Positions 1-9,257 are shown, counted from the first letter of the stretch. The stretch is 15,020 nt of DNA from Planctomycetota bacterium (GCA_021807585.1 JAKBCQ010000008.1:1-15020), one strand, 5' to 3'. Made by a program: numbers and translations. The notes: generated by a model not told the origin, from the sequence alone.

Positions 1-1
1 G

Positions 2-1543
2 CTAAGCCTGCCGACGTTGCAAACGTGGAACGGGGTTCGCGCGCTCGACTGGATCTGTTCGCTCGCCGAGGTCGATGCGACGCGAGTCGGCTGCACGGGA
101 TCGTCCGGGGGAGGGACGCAAACGTTTTTGCTGACGGCGATCGATCGCCGGGTGACGATGTCGGCGCCCGTGGTGATGGTTTCGGACGCGTTCCAGGGGG
201 GCTGTGTGTGCGAGAACGCCGCGGGTTTGCGGCTGGGAACCGACAACGTAGAGATCGCTTCGCTCACCGCTCCGCGGCCGATGAAGCTGGTGGGAGCGAC
301 GGGAGATTGGACCGCGAAGACGATGAGCAACGCCTTCCCGACGATTCGCTCGATTTATGACATGATTGGATCGCGACTTGATTTAAGCGCCGACGTGTTC
401 GATTTTCCCCACAATTATAATCAAACGAGCCGCAATGCGGTGTACATGTTTTTGGCGCCTCGGTTGACGGGGATCGCTCCTCCCGAGGCTGCGCGTGAAA
501 CTCCGCTGATCGTCGAGAAGCCCGAGGATCTGTGGTGTTTCACGGCGAAGAACCCGGCGCCGATCGGCGTGAAGAGCGCCGAGCAGATTGAAAAGGCTTT
601 GATCGCGGTCGTTTCGCGCGATATCGACAAGCTTGCTCCCGCGAGCACCGCCGCGAGCTGGGAGGGATCGCGCGAATTAATTGCGTCGATCGTCAAGGCT
701 CGGGTGAACGCGACGATCCCCGCCGCCGACGAGATCGAAGCCGAGGCGATCCGAGACGCGGGATTTGTCGACGCGAAAACCAAACTATCCATAAAAATTG
801 AACATATTTTTATTAAAACAAGAGAAGGGCTCGCGATTCCGGTCGTTCGTTATGTACCCGAATCGGCGGGGGGTGATACGACGATCGTGGCGAGTTCGCG
901 GGGGAAGGCGGGGCTTTTGGGAAGCGACGGGGGACCGATCGAATTAGTGCGCGAGTTGCTGAAGCGTGGTCACACGGTCGTCGGGTTTGATCCGCTGTTC
1001 GCGGGTGAGGCGCACGATCCGTCGAATCCGGTCGTTCGTCGTCCCGATACGGCGCATTTTGATACGTACAATCGATCGCTTGCGGCGGATCGGATCGAGG
1101 ATCTGGCGACCGTTACGGGTTGGGCTCGGTTTATCTCGGGGGCTCGGCGGGTCAATCTTGTGGGAATCGACGGCGCGGGGCCGTCGCTGCTCGCGGCGCG
1201 GCCGGCGCTTCACTCGATCGATCGGACGGCTGTCGATCTGGCGCGGTTCGATTACGGCGACGGCTCATCGCCGGTTCCCGCCGAGGCTGATTTGGCGGGG
1301 ATTCTTCAGTTCGGCGGTCTCAAGGCCGCGGCGGCTCTTGTCGCCCCCGCTCCCCTTTGGATCGCGCGGCCGGGCTCGACGTTCGACGCCTCCTGGCCCA
1401 AGGCGGCGTATCGCCTCGCCGATTCGAGCACGGCGCTCGTCGCCGACGACTCGCCGACCGACGAGAGCGCGGCTCGGTTCGATCCCGTCGCCCTGGCGAA
1501 ATGGCTCGATCACGGAGAAATCCCTCAATCCGCTCCCAAATGA
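2..1543 (+). CDS. Acetylxylan-esterase-like alpha/beta hydrolase, 5' end missing
   Basis: The frame is open to the left window edge, so the true start lies outside; 513 codons plus the stop are visible. The N-terminal visible part is a hydrolase fold. A nucleophile elbow GSSGG (Ser codon at 104-106) follows the strand ending RVGCTG. A candidate acid lies in GATGDWT (Asp codon 305-307), and a candidate His in the segment FPHNYN (codon 410-412). This Ser/Asp/His order and spacing fits acetylxylan esterase or prolyl-oligopeptidase-like esterases, many of which planctomycetes encode and predict to be exported. A signal peptide cannot be checked because the N-terminus is absent. The later part (about bases 830-1500) looks like a second hydrolase-type region, but its elbow reads GIDGAG, with Asp where Ser is expected, so it is probably inactive. 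Bases 781-830 use unusually AT-rich codons. The next gene, uvrA, is 222 bases downstream and unrelated in role. Family assignment is fairly secure; the substrate is unknown. Confidence 0.75.
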   Translation, partial: LSLPTLQTWNGVRALDWICSLAEVDATRVGCTGSSGGGTQTFLLTAIDRRVTMSAPVVMVSDAFQGGCVCENAAGLRLGTDNVEIASLTAPRPMKLVGATGDWTAKTMSNAFPTIRSIYDMIGSRLDLSADVFDFPHNYNQTSRNAVYMFLAPRLTGIAPPEAARETPLIVEKPEDLWCFTAKNPAPIGVKSAEQIEKALIAVVSRDIDKLAPASTAASWEGSRELIASIVKARVNATIPAADEIEAEAIRDAGFVDAKTKLSIKIEHIFIKTREGLAIPVVRYVPESAGGDTTIVASSRGKAGLLGSDGGPIELVRELLKRGHTVVGFDPLFAGEAHDPSNPVVRRPDTAHFDTYNRSLAADRIEDLATVTGWARFISGARRVNLVGIDGAGPSLLAARPALHSIDRTAVDLARFDYGDGSSPVPAEADLAGILQFGGLKAAAALVAPAPLWIARPGSTFDASWPKAAYRLADSSTALVADDSPTDESAARFDPVALAKWLDHGEIPQSAPK

Positions 1544-1594
1544 CGCGCGACGAGAAAACCCGCGGCGCTCCCTCTCGAACGGACTCTTTCAAAG

Positions 1595-1765
1595 ATGACT
1601 AGAATTGTTCAGCGAGTTATCTCCAAGTCGATGTTTCGTCGCGAATTGATCGCGTTGCGAATGCAAAACCGACCGATCGAGTCGGGATCGGATCGGGACG
1701 CTCTCGGCGGTTTGAATCGATCGCATGCGAAATCGAATCACAAGCTAATCGGGAGGTCTGTTTGA
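1595..1765 (+). CDS. Possible 56-codon leader ORF overlapping the uvrA start
   Basis: An ATG at 1595 opens a 56-codon frame. Its TGA stop (1763-1765) shares its last base with the uvrA ATG, giving a TGATG junction of the type used in translational coupling. The peptide is basic (start [10 protein letters not shown], end HKLIGRSV) with no motif I recognise. Only a weak AAAG lies just before its start. Third-position GC is about 56 percent by my count, which does not clearly separate coding from noncoding sequence here. The frame contains the uvrA Shine-Dalgarno sequence (1751-1756). It could be a regulatory leader peptide or simply a chance open frame in the gap; I favour chance. Confidence 0.2.
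   Translation: MTRIVQRVISKSMFRRELIALRMQNRPIESGSDRDALGGLNRSHAKSNHKLIGRSV
1751..1756 (+). promoter_or_regulatory. Shine-Dalgarno sequence fixing the uvrA start
   Basis: GGGAGG lies 8 bases before the ATG at 1765 and only 5 bases before an in-frame TTG at 1762. The spacing and the codon type both favour ATG 1765, so the protein begins [10 protein letters not shown]. Confidence 0.65.
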
Positions 1766-4700
1766 TGTCGCGATTCGACGTTGAGATCCGAGGTGCGCGC
1801 GAGCACAACCTGCGCGACGTATCGCTGCGGCTGCCGCGGGGGAAGCTGATCTGCATGACGGGTGTGAGCGGATCGGGGAAGAGTTCGCTCGCGTTCGATA
1901 CGCTTTACGCCGAGGGGCAAAGGCGTTATGTCGAGAGCCTTTCGAGTTACGCCAGGCAATTTCTCGGCAAGCTTCCCAAGCCCGACGTCGATCGGATCGA
2001 CGGTCTCAGTCCGTCGATCGCGATCCAGCAGAAGACAGGGGGAAACAATCCGCGGAGCACGGTGGGGACGATCACGGAGATCAACGATTTTTTGCGCGTG
2101 TTGTATGCACGGGTCGGCGAAAATCGATGCCCTCAATGCGATCGTCCGGTCGCGGCGTTATCGCGTGAGGAGATTGCGGAGCGGGTTTTCGATCTCGAGC
2201 TCGGCGCCAAATTCTCGATCCTCGCGCCGATCGCTCGGGGTCAGAAGGGAGAATACAAGGATGTGTTTGCATCGCTTGCGCGAGGGGGGTTCGTGCGGGC
2301 GCGGGTCGACGGCCGGATCGTCGATTTGAGCGATCCTCCGCGGCTTGCGCGAAACGTGCAGCACGATATCGACGTGGTGATCGATCGACTGAAGGTCGAT
2401 CCCGATGCGAAAGCGCGGCTTTCGGAGGCGATCGAGACGGGGCTCAAGCTCGGCGACGGCGCGGTGATCGTCGCGGTGGAGGGCGCCGACGATTTGATGC
2501 TGTCGTCGCGTTTCGCGTGTGTGTCATGCGGAATCGGCTTCGACGAGCCGAGCCCTCAGTTGTACAGCTTCAACAGTCCGCGGGGGATGTGCACGAAGTG
2601 CCTCGGCCTGGGAATCAGCTACAGTTTTGATCCTGATATGCTTATTCCCGATCCCGATCGATCGATCTGGGAGGGGGCGATCGCTCCGCTCGGTCCGGTA
2701 TCCGAGTTCGGCAAGTGGCGTAAACACATCTTCGAGGGACTGGCGAAGAACCTCGCGGCCGATCCCGGCGGCGTCGACGCGAAGAAGCTGCTTAAAACTC
2801 CCTGGAAAGTGTTGCCGAAGCCGATCCAGGACGCGATTCTCAACGGAACGGGGGATCGTACCATTGTTTATCATTTTCATGGAGGTAAAGGGGGTTGGTC
2901 TCATACCGACCGTTGGGAGGGGGTCTCGACCGACCTGATGAATCAATACTTAAACGCATCAAAAGGGCCGCGTCGGTCCGCTTTGGAAAAGTACATGCGA
3001 AGCGGGGGGTGCGTCGATTGCGGGGGGTCGAGGCTGAACGCGCGGGCACGAGCCACACGCGTGGGGGGTATGACGTTGCCCGCGATCTCGGCGTGGCCGA
3101 TCGCCAAGTTCGCGCATTTTCTCGCGGCGCTCGCGGGAAAGCCGACCGAGAATCACGAGCTCGATCCGAGTGAAATACCCGCGCCTTTGGATTCGACCGC
3201 GGCGCTCATCGCCGAGGAATTGCTCAAGGAGTTACGGACGAGGACGGGGTTTTTGATCGACGTGGGGCTCGATTATTTGTCACTCGATCGTCCCGCGCCG
3301 ACGTTGTCGGGAGGCGAGGCGCAACGGATCAGGCTGGCGGGGCAGGTGGGCGCGGGGCTCGTGGGCGTATTATACATTCTTGACGAACCTTCGATCGGTT
3401 TGCACCCGCGAGATAATGAACGTTTATTAAATACGCTTAAGCGATTGCGCGATTTGGGGAATACGGTCGTCGTGGTCGAGCACGACGAGGAGACGATGCG
3501 TGCGGCGGATCATCTCGTCGATTTTGGACCTGGGCCTGGTGTGAAGGGGGGAGAGGTCGTCGCGTCGGGGACGCTCGCCGAGATCGCCGCCGAACCGCGG
3601 AGCCTGACGGGGCGTTATCTTTCGGGGGATCTCAAGATCGCGATCCCCAAGGTTCGCAAGCCCGAAGGGGATCGCAAGCTGACGATCGTCGGCGCGCGGC
3701 ATCATAATTTAAAAAACATTGATGTTGATATTCCATTAGGATTACTTGTTTGTGTAACGGGGGTGAGCGGATCGGGCAAGAGTTCGCTTGTGACCGATAT
3801 TTTGCGCGATGCGCTGGCTCGCGATCTCAACGGCGCCGAGAGCGAGCCGGGAGCGCACGATCGGATCGATGGGGTCGATTTGCTTGATAAGATCATCGAC
3901 ATCGATCAATCTCCGATCGGTCGGACGCCGCGCTCCAATCCTTCGACATACACCAAGTTATTTGATCTGATCCGAAATCTTTACACCGAGCTTCCCGACG
4001 CCAAGACCCGCGGCTATCAGGCGGGTCGGTTCAGCTTCAACGTCGAGGGGGGCCGATGCGAGGCGTGCCAGGGAAACGGGTCGAACAAGCTCGAGATGGA
4101 TTTCCTGGCGGACGTCTGGGTGACGTGCCCCGTGTGCGAGGGGCGGCGGTTCAATCGCGAGACTCTGCATGTTCGTTTTAAAGGGAAAAGTATTAACGAC
4201 GTGCTGAACATGGACGTACAAGAGGCTTTGGATCATTTTTCGAATGTCCCCCGGATCGCGTCGATGTTGCGCACGCTGCACGACGTGGGGCTCGATTACA
4301 TCAAGCTCGGCCAGCCTTCGCCGACGCTCTCGGGAGGCGAGGCGCAACGGATCAAGCTGGCGCGCGAACTTGTTAAAAGGGGTACGGGCAAAACGCTTTA
4401 CATCCTCGACGAGCCGACGACGGGTCTTCATTTCGCCGACGTGGGGAAATTGATCGACGTTCTCCGCGGATTTACCGAGCAGGGGAACACGGTCGTCGTC
4501 GTCGAGCACAATCTCGATGTGATCAAGACCGCGGATTGGATCATCGATCTCGGTCCCGAAGGGGGTGAACGCGGAGGGTTGATCGTCGCCCAGGGAACCC
4601 CCGAGGACGTCGTCGAGATCGAAGAAAGCCGCACCGGGCGTGCGCTTCGGTCGGTTCTCTCGGCCGCCCGGGGAACGAAACGGAAGCAGGCGAAAGCGAC

Positions 4701-7700
4701 GAAGATCCCCAAGAACAAACATACAAAGAATCATTCAGTCATTAATGATCCATCGCTTAAAGAAATATCGATTCAAGGCGCACGACAGAACAACTTGAAG
4801 GGGGTCGACGTCGACATTCCGCGGCGGTCGTTGACGGTTTGCGCCGGGCCGAGCGGTTCGGGCAAATCGTCGCTCGCGATCGACACGCTTTACGCCGAGG
4901 GGCAGCGTCGCTATGTCGAAAGCCTTTCGAGCTACGCCCGGCAATTTCTCGCTCCGCTTCCCAAACCGAAGGTCGAACGAATCACCGGGCTTTCTCCGGC
5001 GATCTGCATCGAACAAAAAACGACGTCGCACAGCCCGCGATCGACCGTCGGAACCGTTACGGAAATATATGATTATTTAAGAATTCTTATGGCGCGATTG
5101 GGTCGGGGGCATTGTCCGCGGTGCGGGATCGAGATCGCGGCGCGGACGACCGACGAGATTGTGGAGAAGGTTCTTCATCTACCCGAGGAAACGCGTGTTT
5201 ATGTGATGGCGCCGGTCGAATTGCGCGACGGCATGGAATATCACGAGCTTTTCGACGAACTCAGGGCGTCGGGTTTTACGCGGGTGAGGGTCGACGGGAT
5301 CACCTATGATGTCGACAAGGCGCCGCGGAAGACGCGTAACCTGGGACACGGAATCGAGGTGATCGTCGATCGCGCGATCGTACGACGATCAACGCGTTCG
5401 AGGCTCGCCGATTCGATCGAAGCCGCGCTCGATCTGGGAAAGGGAGTGGCGCACGTGGCGCGGGTGGGAGACCCCGCCGACGAGTCGCACTGGGACGTCT
5501 CGCGGTTCACGCGGCATCGCTCGTGCGACCATTGTCGCCGCGATTTCGAGGAGCTTTCCCCGCATCACTTTTCGTTCAACAGCCCGATCGGATGGTGTCC
5601 CGATTGTCTCGGCATCGGCGTGCGGACGGGCGCCGATCCCGCGTCGCTCATCCCCGATCCATCGCGCAGTTTAAATCAAGGCGCAATTACGTGCTGGCCT
5701 GAACTCAACGATCGGAACGCGCAGTTTCGCGCGATGATCGCGGCGTTCGCCGAGGCGACGGGGATCGACCTTGACGCACCCTATCGCGATCTTTCGGGAG
5801 CGCATCGGCGTGCGATTCTTTACGGCGTGGCGAACCTTAAAGTTCAAGTCGCCGCGGGATCGTCCTGGCCCGCATTCGCATTTCAGTATAAGGGATTGTT
5901 CCCGGCGATCGAGGAGGCCGGTCGGGTTTCCTACACGTACCGCAATCGGCTCCACGGCATGGTGGGCGAGGTTGAATGCACGGGCTGCATGGGGACTCGG
6001 CTCCGCGACGACGCGTCGGCGGCGAGGTTCCACGGATATACGATTGATCAAATTTGTGGATGGCCGCTTGATCGCGCGCTCGATTATTTCAAGATTCTTG
6101 ATATCCAAGGAGACGAGCGACGGATCGCGGGGGATTTGATCCGCGAGGTCGTCGATCGGTTGACGTTTCTGGTCGAGGTGGGGCTTGAATATTTGACGTT
6201 GAGTCGATCGACGCCGACGTTATCGGGGGGCGAGGCGCAGCGGATTCGGCTCGCGAGCCAGATCGGCAGCGGGCTCTCGGGGGTTCTTTACGTTCTCGAC
6301 GAACCGACGATCGGGCTTCATCCTCGCGATAACGCGCGGCTTCTCGCGGCTCTCAAACGGCTGCGCGATCTCGGCAACACGCTCGTCGTCGTCGAGCACG
6401 ATCGCGACGTGATCGAAGCCGCCGATTTCTTGATCGATTTCGGTCCCGCCGCGGGAGCTTTTGGGGGCGAGATCACCGCGGCGGCGCGGCCCGGGGATGT
6501 GAAAACAATTGAAACTTCGCTTACCGGGCGTTATCTCGCCGGGAAAGAGTCGATTCCCGTACCGATCGACCGGAGGCCGACCGACGAGAAGGCGCTCGTC
6601 GTCAAAGGCGCCACACATAATAATCTAAAAAATATCACAGTCCGTTTTCCGATCGGCGCGCTCACGGTCGTCACCGGAGTGAGCGGTTCGGGAAAGAGTT
6701 CGCTCGTCGAGGACGTGTTATGGAAGGCGCTCGCGGCGCGATTGCATTTCGCCAAAGTCGTTCCCGGTTCGCACCAGGCGATCACGGGAGAGCATTTTAT
6801 CAATAAAGTCATCAGCGTGGATCAATCGCCGATCGGCTCGACGCCGAATTCCAATCCGGCGACATATACCGGTCTTTTTGATTTGATTCGCGAATTGTTC
6901 GCCAAAGTTCCCGAGTCGCGCGTGAAGGGTTACACGACACGCCGATTTAGCTTCAATCAGCAGGGAGGACGGTGCGAGGCGTGCGAGGGCGAGGGGCAGA
7001 AAAAGATCGAGATGCATTTTCTCCCCGACGTCTGGGTCGTTTGCGAGGTGTGTCAGGGAAAGCGTTACACCGCCGACACCCTCGCGATCTTATATCGGGG
7101 GAAATCGATCGCGGACGTGCTCGAGATGACGGTCGACGCGGCTCTCGAGTTGTTTGAAGTGATTCCTCGGATCGTCAAGATTTTATCGACCTTGCGCGAT
7201 GTGGGATTGGGATATGTTTGTTTGGGTCAACCGTCGCCGACGTTATCGGGAGGCGAGGCGCAGCGGGTGAAGCTCGCGGCCGAGCTGGCGCGGCCCGATA
7301 CGGGTAAAACGCTTTATATTTTGGACGAGCCGACGACGGGTTTGCACATCGACGACACGCGGAAGTTGCTCGCGGTCTTGCACAGGCTCGCCGATCTGGG
7401 GAATACGGTCGTCGTCATCGAACACAATCTCGATGTCATCAAATCGGCGGATTGGATTGTCGATCTCGGTCCCGAGGCGGGGGGAGCGGGGGGAGAGGTC
7501 GTCGCGACGGGCTCTCCAGAGGAGGTCGCAGCGAATCCAGCGAGCATCACGGGGACGATTCTCCGCGACGTGCTGAAACGCGATCCGCGTGCAGCCAGAC
7601 CCGTTTTCAACCCGTTCTCGGAGTCGACGCCAACGAGCGAGATGAGGCAGGAATATTCGAACCGACATGGATCGAAGAATCTCGTCGATCTCAAAAGCGG

Positions 7701-8295
7701 CGGAATTCCCCTTGTTCCAAACGCACCGCCGCCGTGGCGTTCGAACGGTCGCCGGTGGCACACGATCGATCGCACGGGACGCAACGGCAAGCCGGCTCGG
7801 TGGGACGGAGCGATCATCACGCGAATCGTCGATTACGTGACCGAGGCGGGCGATTTCTTGGTCGATTGGTCGAACCAAACGATTGTTCGCGTCACATATA
7901 ATGAAGAAAGATCGCCGATTTTCCTCGAATTCGGCACGGGGAGCGAATGGATTGTTAAGGTTCGCTTTTATTTACATAAAAAGATTTCTGATCCGCGGTC
8001 GTTAGCCGATCGGTTTGGGCTCGAGCCATTTTACAAATGCCGTCCTCCGGTCGCGAGCGTCGAGGAGCGGGTTTCGGTTCGCCCCGCGGGAACCAACCTT
8101 CAAGAGGTCGCGTTTGCGTGTCATTCGCTCGCCGACGTTTCGACCGCGGAATTCCAGGCGTTTCTCGATGTGGCGATCGACGATTATAAACTGCGAACCG
8201 GCTGCTTCGGCGCCGATCGCGCCGTGGCGTACCGCAACGCTTGCGATCAAGCTGCCGGCGACGAAAGCGCGAATTCCAAGAGGATCAAGGCGTAA
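1765..8295 (+). CDS. uvrA: Tandem (double) UvrA, excinuclease ABC subunit A, with C-terminal extension
   Basis: UvrA is the damage-recognition ATPase of nucleotide excision repair; it scans DNA as a dimer and loads UvrB. Ordinary UvrA has about 940 residues; this one has 2176 and contains two whole copies (about 1-968 and 998-1942) joined by a Lys-rich linker (about 969-997). Four Walker A motifs are visible (33-41, 666-674, 1028-1036, 1638-1646), with four LSGGE signatures (514, 855, 1486, 1827) and four LDEP Walker B motifs (540/541, 882/883, 1512/1513, 1854/1855). Four Cys4 zinc sites are intact: C252/255/276/279, C765/768/788/791, C1254/1257/1278/1281 and C1737/1740/1760/1763. Both copies keep the region that binds UvrB (about 130-250 and 1130-1250). 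The third Walker A is slightly unusual, GPSGSGKSS. The last 234 residues are a separate extension. Known family precedent: chlamydial UvrA is also a tandem of about 1790 residues. I infer that it acts as a covalent dimer. Confidence 0.97.
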   Translation: MSRFDVEIRGAREHNLRDVSLRLPRGKLICMTGVSGSGKSSLAFDTLYAEGQRRYVESLSSYARQFLGKLPKPDVDRIDGLSPSIAIQQKTGGNNPRSTVGTITEINDFLRVLYARVGENRCPQCDRPVAALSREEIAERVFDLELGAKFSILAPIARGQKGEYKDVFASLARGGFVRARVDGRIVDLSDPPRLARNVQHDIDVVIDRLKVDPDAKARLSEAIETGLKLGDGAVIVAVEGADDLMLSSRFACVSCGIGFDEPSPQLYSFNSPRGMCTKCLGLGISYSFDPDMLIPDPDRSIWEGAIAPLGPVSEFGKWRKHIFEGLAKNLAADPGGVDAKKLLKTPWKVLPKPIQDAILNGTGDRTIVYHFHGGKGGWSHTDRWEGVSTDLMNQYLNASKGPRRSALEKYMRSGGCVDCGGSRLNARARATRVGGMTLPAISAWPIAKFAHFLAALAGKPTENHELDPSEIPAPLDSTAALIAEELLKELRTRTGFLIDVGLDYLSLDRPAPTLSGGEAQRIRLAGQVGAGLVGVLYILDEPSIGLHPRDNERLLNTLKRLRDLGNTVVVVEHDEETMRAADHLVDFGPGPGVKGGEVVASGTLAEIAAEPRSLTGRYLSGDLKIAIPKVRKPEGDRKLTIVGARHHNLKNIDVDIPLGLLVCVTGVSGSGKSSLVTDILRDALARDLNGAESEPGAHDRIDGVDLLDKIIDIDQSPIGRTPRSNPSTYTKLFDLIRNLYTELPDAKTRGYQAGRFSFNVEGGRCEACQGNGSNKLEMDFLADVWVTCPVCEGRRFNRETLHVRFKGKSINDVLNMDVQEALDHFSNVPRIASMLRTLHDVGLDYIKLGQPSPTLSGGEAQRIKLARELVKRGTGKTLYILDEPTTGLHFADVGKLIDVLRGFTEQGNTVVVVEHNLDVIKTADWIIDLGPEGGERGGLIVAQGTPEDVVEIEESRTGRALRSVLSAARGTKRKQAKATKIPKNKHTKNHSVINDPSLKEISIQGARQNNLKGVDVDIPRRSLTVCAGPSGSGKSSLAIDTLYAEGQRRYVESLSSYARQFLAPLPKPKVERITGLSPAICIEQKTTSHSPRSTVGTVTEIYDYLRILMARLGRGHCPRCGIEIAARTTDEIVEKVLHLPEETRVYVMAPVELRDGMEYHELFDELRASGFTRVRVDGITYDVDKAPRKTRNLGHGIEVIVDRAIVRRSTRSRLADSIEAALDLGKGVAHVARVGDPADESHWDVSRFTRHRSCDHCRRDFEELSPHHFSFNSPIGWCPDCLGIGVRTGADPASLIPDPSRSLNQGAITCWPELNDRNAQFRAMIAAFAEATGIDLDAPYRDLSGAHRRAILYGVANLKVQVAAGSSWPAFAFQYKGLFPAIEEAGRVSYTYRNRLHGMVGEVECTGCMGTRLRDDASAARFHGYTIDQICGWPLDRALDYFKILDIQGDERRIAGDLIREVVDRLTFLVEVGLEYLTLSRSTPTLSGGEAQRIRLASQIGSGLSGVLYVLDEPTIGLHPRDNARLLAALKRLRDLGNTLVVVEHDRDVIEAADFLIDFGPAAGAFGGEITAAARPGDVKTIETSLTGRYLAGKESIPVPIDRRPTDEKALVVKGATHNNLKNITVRFPIGALTVVTGVSGSGKSSLVEDVLWKALAARLHFAKVVPGSHQAITGEHFINKVISVDQSPIGSTPNSNPATYTGLFDLIRELFAKVPESRVKGYTTRRFSFNQQGGRCEACEGEGQKKIEMHFLPDVWVVCEVCQGKRYTADTLAILYRGKSIADVLEMTVDAALELFEVIPRIVKILSTLRDVGLGYVCLGQPSPTLSGGEAQRVKLAAELARPDTGKTLYILDEPTTGLHIDDTRKLLAVLHRLADLGNTVVVIEHNLDVIKSADWIVDLGPEAGGAGGEVVATGSPEEVAANPASITGTILRDVLKRDPRAARPVFNPFSESTPTSEMRQEYSNRHGSKNLVDLKSGGIPLVPNAPPPWRSNGRRWHTIDRTGRNGKPARWDGAIITRIVDYVTEAGDFLVDWSNQTIVRVTYNEERSPIFLEFGTGSEWIVKVRFYLHKKISDPRSLADRFGLEPFYKCRPPVASVEERVSVRPAGTNLQEVAFACHSLADVSTAEFQAFLDVAIDDYKLRTGCFGADRAVAYRNACDQAAGDESANSKRIKA
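1901..1966 (+). repeat. Copy 1 of a conserved internal duplication in uvrA
   Basis: These 66 bases just after the first Walker A match bases 4886-4951 at 59 of 66 positions by eye. All seven differences are synonymous, so both copies encode the same peptide around [14 protein letters not shown]. The offset of 2985 bases (995 codons) is the length of one UvrA unit plus linker. Confidence 0.85.
4886..4951 (+). repeat. Copy 2 of a conserved internal duplication in uvrA
   Basis: This is the partner of bases 1901-1966, located after the third Walker A. Protein identity with only synonymous drift at this site shows strong purifying selection on both copies; elsewhere the two UvrA units differ widely, so the duplication is old. 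Confidence 0.85.
7591..8292 (+). other. C-terminal extension of tandem UvrA, unassigned domain
   Basis: This covers about residues 1943-2176, beyond the point where UvrA normally ends (…[10 protein letters not shown]). It starts with a polar, Pro-rich, probably flexible stretch (about 1943-1985). A folded-looking part follows, with conserved-type aromatics: [19 protein letters not shown], then [14 protein letters not shown], then [15 protein letters not shown], and later an acidic helix with [15 protein letters not shown] do not recognise a named family. I have a vague memory of similar tails on other planctomycete UvrA proteins but cannot confirm it. It stays in frame with UvrA without any internal ribosome site that I can see, so it should be part of the repair protein. 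Confidence 0.6.
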
Positions 8296-8300
8296 CGCTA

Positions 8301-8316
8301 TTTACTGCCAAGTAAA
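8301..8316. other. Small inverted repeat after uvrA
   Basis: TTTACT-GCCA-AGTAAA is a perfect 6-bp inverted repeat 5 bases after the uvrA stop. A five-T run appears only 9 bases further on and the stem is all A-T except one pair per arm, so it is a poor intrinsic terminator. It may be an operator or chance. Confidence 0.25.
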
Positions 8317-8385
8317 ATCATAATGTTTTTAAATGTATATTATTCGAATTGATCGGAATCAAGGCGGCGGGATATCTCTCGGCCT

Positions 8386-8414
8386 TTGCGCCGGGGCGTG
8401 AATCATCGTATGAT
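8386..8414 (+). promoter_or_regulatory. Candidate sigma-70-type promoter for nusB-ftsY
   Basis: TTGCGC at 8386-8391 and TATGAT at 8409-8414 are separated by 17 bases. The -10 matches consensus at five of six positions; the -35 only at three. Start of transcription would be near 8421, giving a leader of about 70 bases to nusB. The -10 lies inside the inverted repeat AATCAT-CGT-ATGATT (8401-8415), which could bind a regulator. Confidence 0.35.
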
Positions 8415-8492
8415 TTGAGAGAACGAAGTGGAGCCGAACCTCGGGCGATTCGATCGAGCTGGGTTTTGAGGTTCCGTGGACGTGGGACGATT

Positions 8493-9185
8493 ATGAACAG
8501 ACGCAGCCGGGGGCGGGAAATCACGCTCCAAGTTCTTTACCTGATCGAGCAGAATCCCGAGATCGATCCGCTTGAGATCGATCGGTTTATCGCTCGTCGC
8601 GTGCGCGAGCCTTGGCTCCGCAGTCTGGTTGAGCGAGCGCTCGTGCGCGATCGTCCCGATGTTTCCCCAAAGACGATCGCGGACATGCTTGACCGGAGGC
8701 TCAAATCGATCGAGCAAGGGATTCAAGCGGGCGAGGATCGATCCGCGGGGGAGGGGGAACTCGCCGAGTTGGCTCGTGCGATCGAACAGCGCGAGTTCGT
8801 CAAGCGATTGTTCGCGGGAGTGCGGCGAAACCGCCCCCGAATCGATAAAATCATCGGCCGGGTCGCCGAGAACTGGCGGCTCGATCGGATGGCGGCGATC
8901 GATCGAAATATCATACGACTTGGCGTTTATGAAATTCTCTTTTCCGAGGGCGACGTCCCCCGCAAAGTGGCGATCAACGAGGCTCTGGAACTCGCCAAGC
9001 GGTACAGCACGGCGCAATCGAGCCGGTTCGTCAACGGAGTTCTCGACCGCCTTCCCGCGTCGCTCGCCGACGTTCCTCCCGACGACGAACCGGAAACCAA
9101 GAAGACCGAAACTCTTGCGCTCGATCACGATCCCGCTCCGCAAACCAAGGTCGATCGCGAATCCGATCGAGCGGTCGAATCGTGA
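8493..9185 (+). CDS. nusB: Transcription antitermination factor NusB, enlarged form
   Basis: NusB binds boxA RNA with S10 (NusE) and prevents early termination of rRNA transcripts. The start MNRRSRGREITLQVLYL matches the family's N-terminal helix pattern (R..R...LQ.LY), so I chose ATG 8493 over the open frame extending upstream to 8349, which has no NusB-like sequence. The C-terminal half is classical: REFVKRLFAGV (100-110), LDRMAAIDRNIIRLGVYEIL (130-149), PRKVAINEALELAKRY (156-171) and FVNGVLDRL (179-187). Length is 230 residues against about 140 usually. The excess is a central insert of roughly 40-45 residues (about 40-95) and an acidic, probably disordered tail (about 190-230). A G-rich stretch (GTGGGA) precedes the start at a suitable distance. 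ftsY follows 72 bases later on the same strand, a common planctomycete order as I recall it; the two are probably cotranscribed. Confidence 0.9.
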   Translation: MNRRSRGREITLQVLYLIEQNPEIDPLEIDRFIARRVREPWLRSLVERALVRDRPDVSPKTIADMLDRRLKSIEQGIQAGEDRSAGEGELAELARAIEQREFVKRLFAGVRRNRPRIDKIIGRVAENWRLDRMAAIDRNIIRLGVYEILFSEGDVPRKVAINEALELAKRYSTAQSSRFVNGVLDRLPASLADVPPDDEPETKKTETLALDHDPAPQTKVDRESDRAVES

Positions 9186-9207
9186 ACATCGAGCACGCGT
9201 AATTCTT

Positions 9208-9225
9208 CCCCGATCTCAATCGGGG
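9208..9225. other. Hairpin in the nusB-ftsY gap
   Basis: CCCCGAT-CTCA-ATCGGGG is a perfect 7-bp stem with a 4-base loop, 22 bases after the nusB stop and 32 bases before the ftsY start. No T run follows on either strand, so it is not a standard intrinsic terminator. It could adjust relative nusB/ftsY output or protect a processed transcript end. Confidence 0.4.
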
Positions 9226-9257
9226 GTGGCCGCCGTTCATTCAGTTCAATATACAAT

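Noticed and set aside
966..1598. Plus-strand 210-codon open frame within the esterase gene
   Set aside because: The translation is Arg/Ser-rich low-complexity with no motif, and it overlaps a well-supported gene in another frame. It is a typical GC-rich shadow.
3958..4734. Minus-strand 258-codon open frame opposite uvrA
   Set aside because: It is fully antisense to conserved UvrA motifs, has a biased Arg/Asp-rich composition, and lacks any recognisable domain or ribosome site.
4660..4760. Possibility that the two UvrA units are two genes or an assembly collapse
   Set aside because: The frame is continuous, the linker has no stop or ribosome site, the copies are strongly diverged apart from conserved motifs, and tandem UvrA is known in this group.
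7243..7878. Minus-strand 211-codon open frame opposite the end of uvrA
   Set aside because: It mirrors the fourth ATPase module and the extension; the composition is that of an antisense shadow.
8349..8492. Upstream extension of nusB from TTG 8349
   Set aside because: The added 48 residues have no NusB similarity and cover the best promoter candidate; ATG 8493 gives the normal N-terminal helix.
8403..9143. Minus-strand 246-codon open frame opposite nusB
   Set aside because: The plus strand encodes clear NusB motifs; the antisense product shows none.
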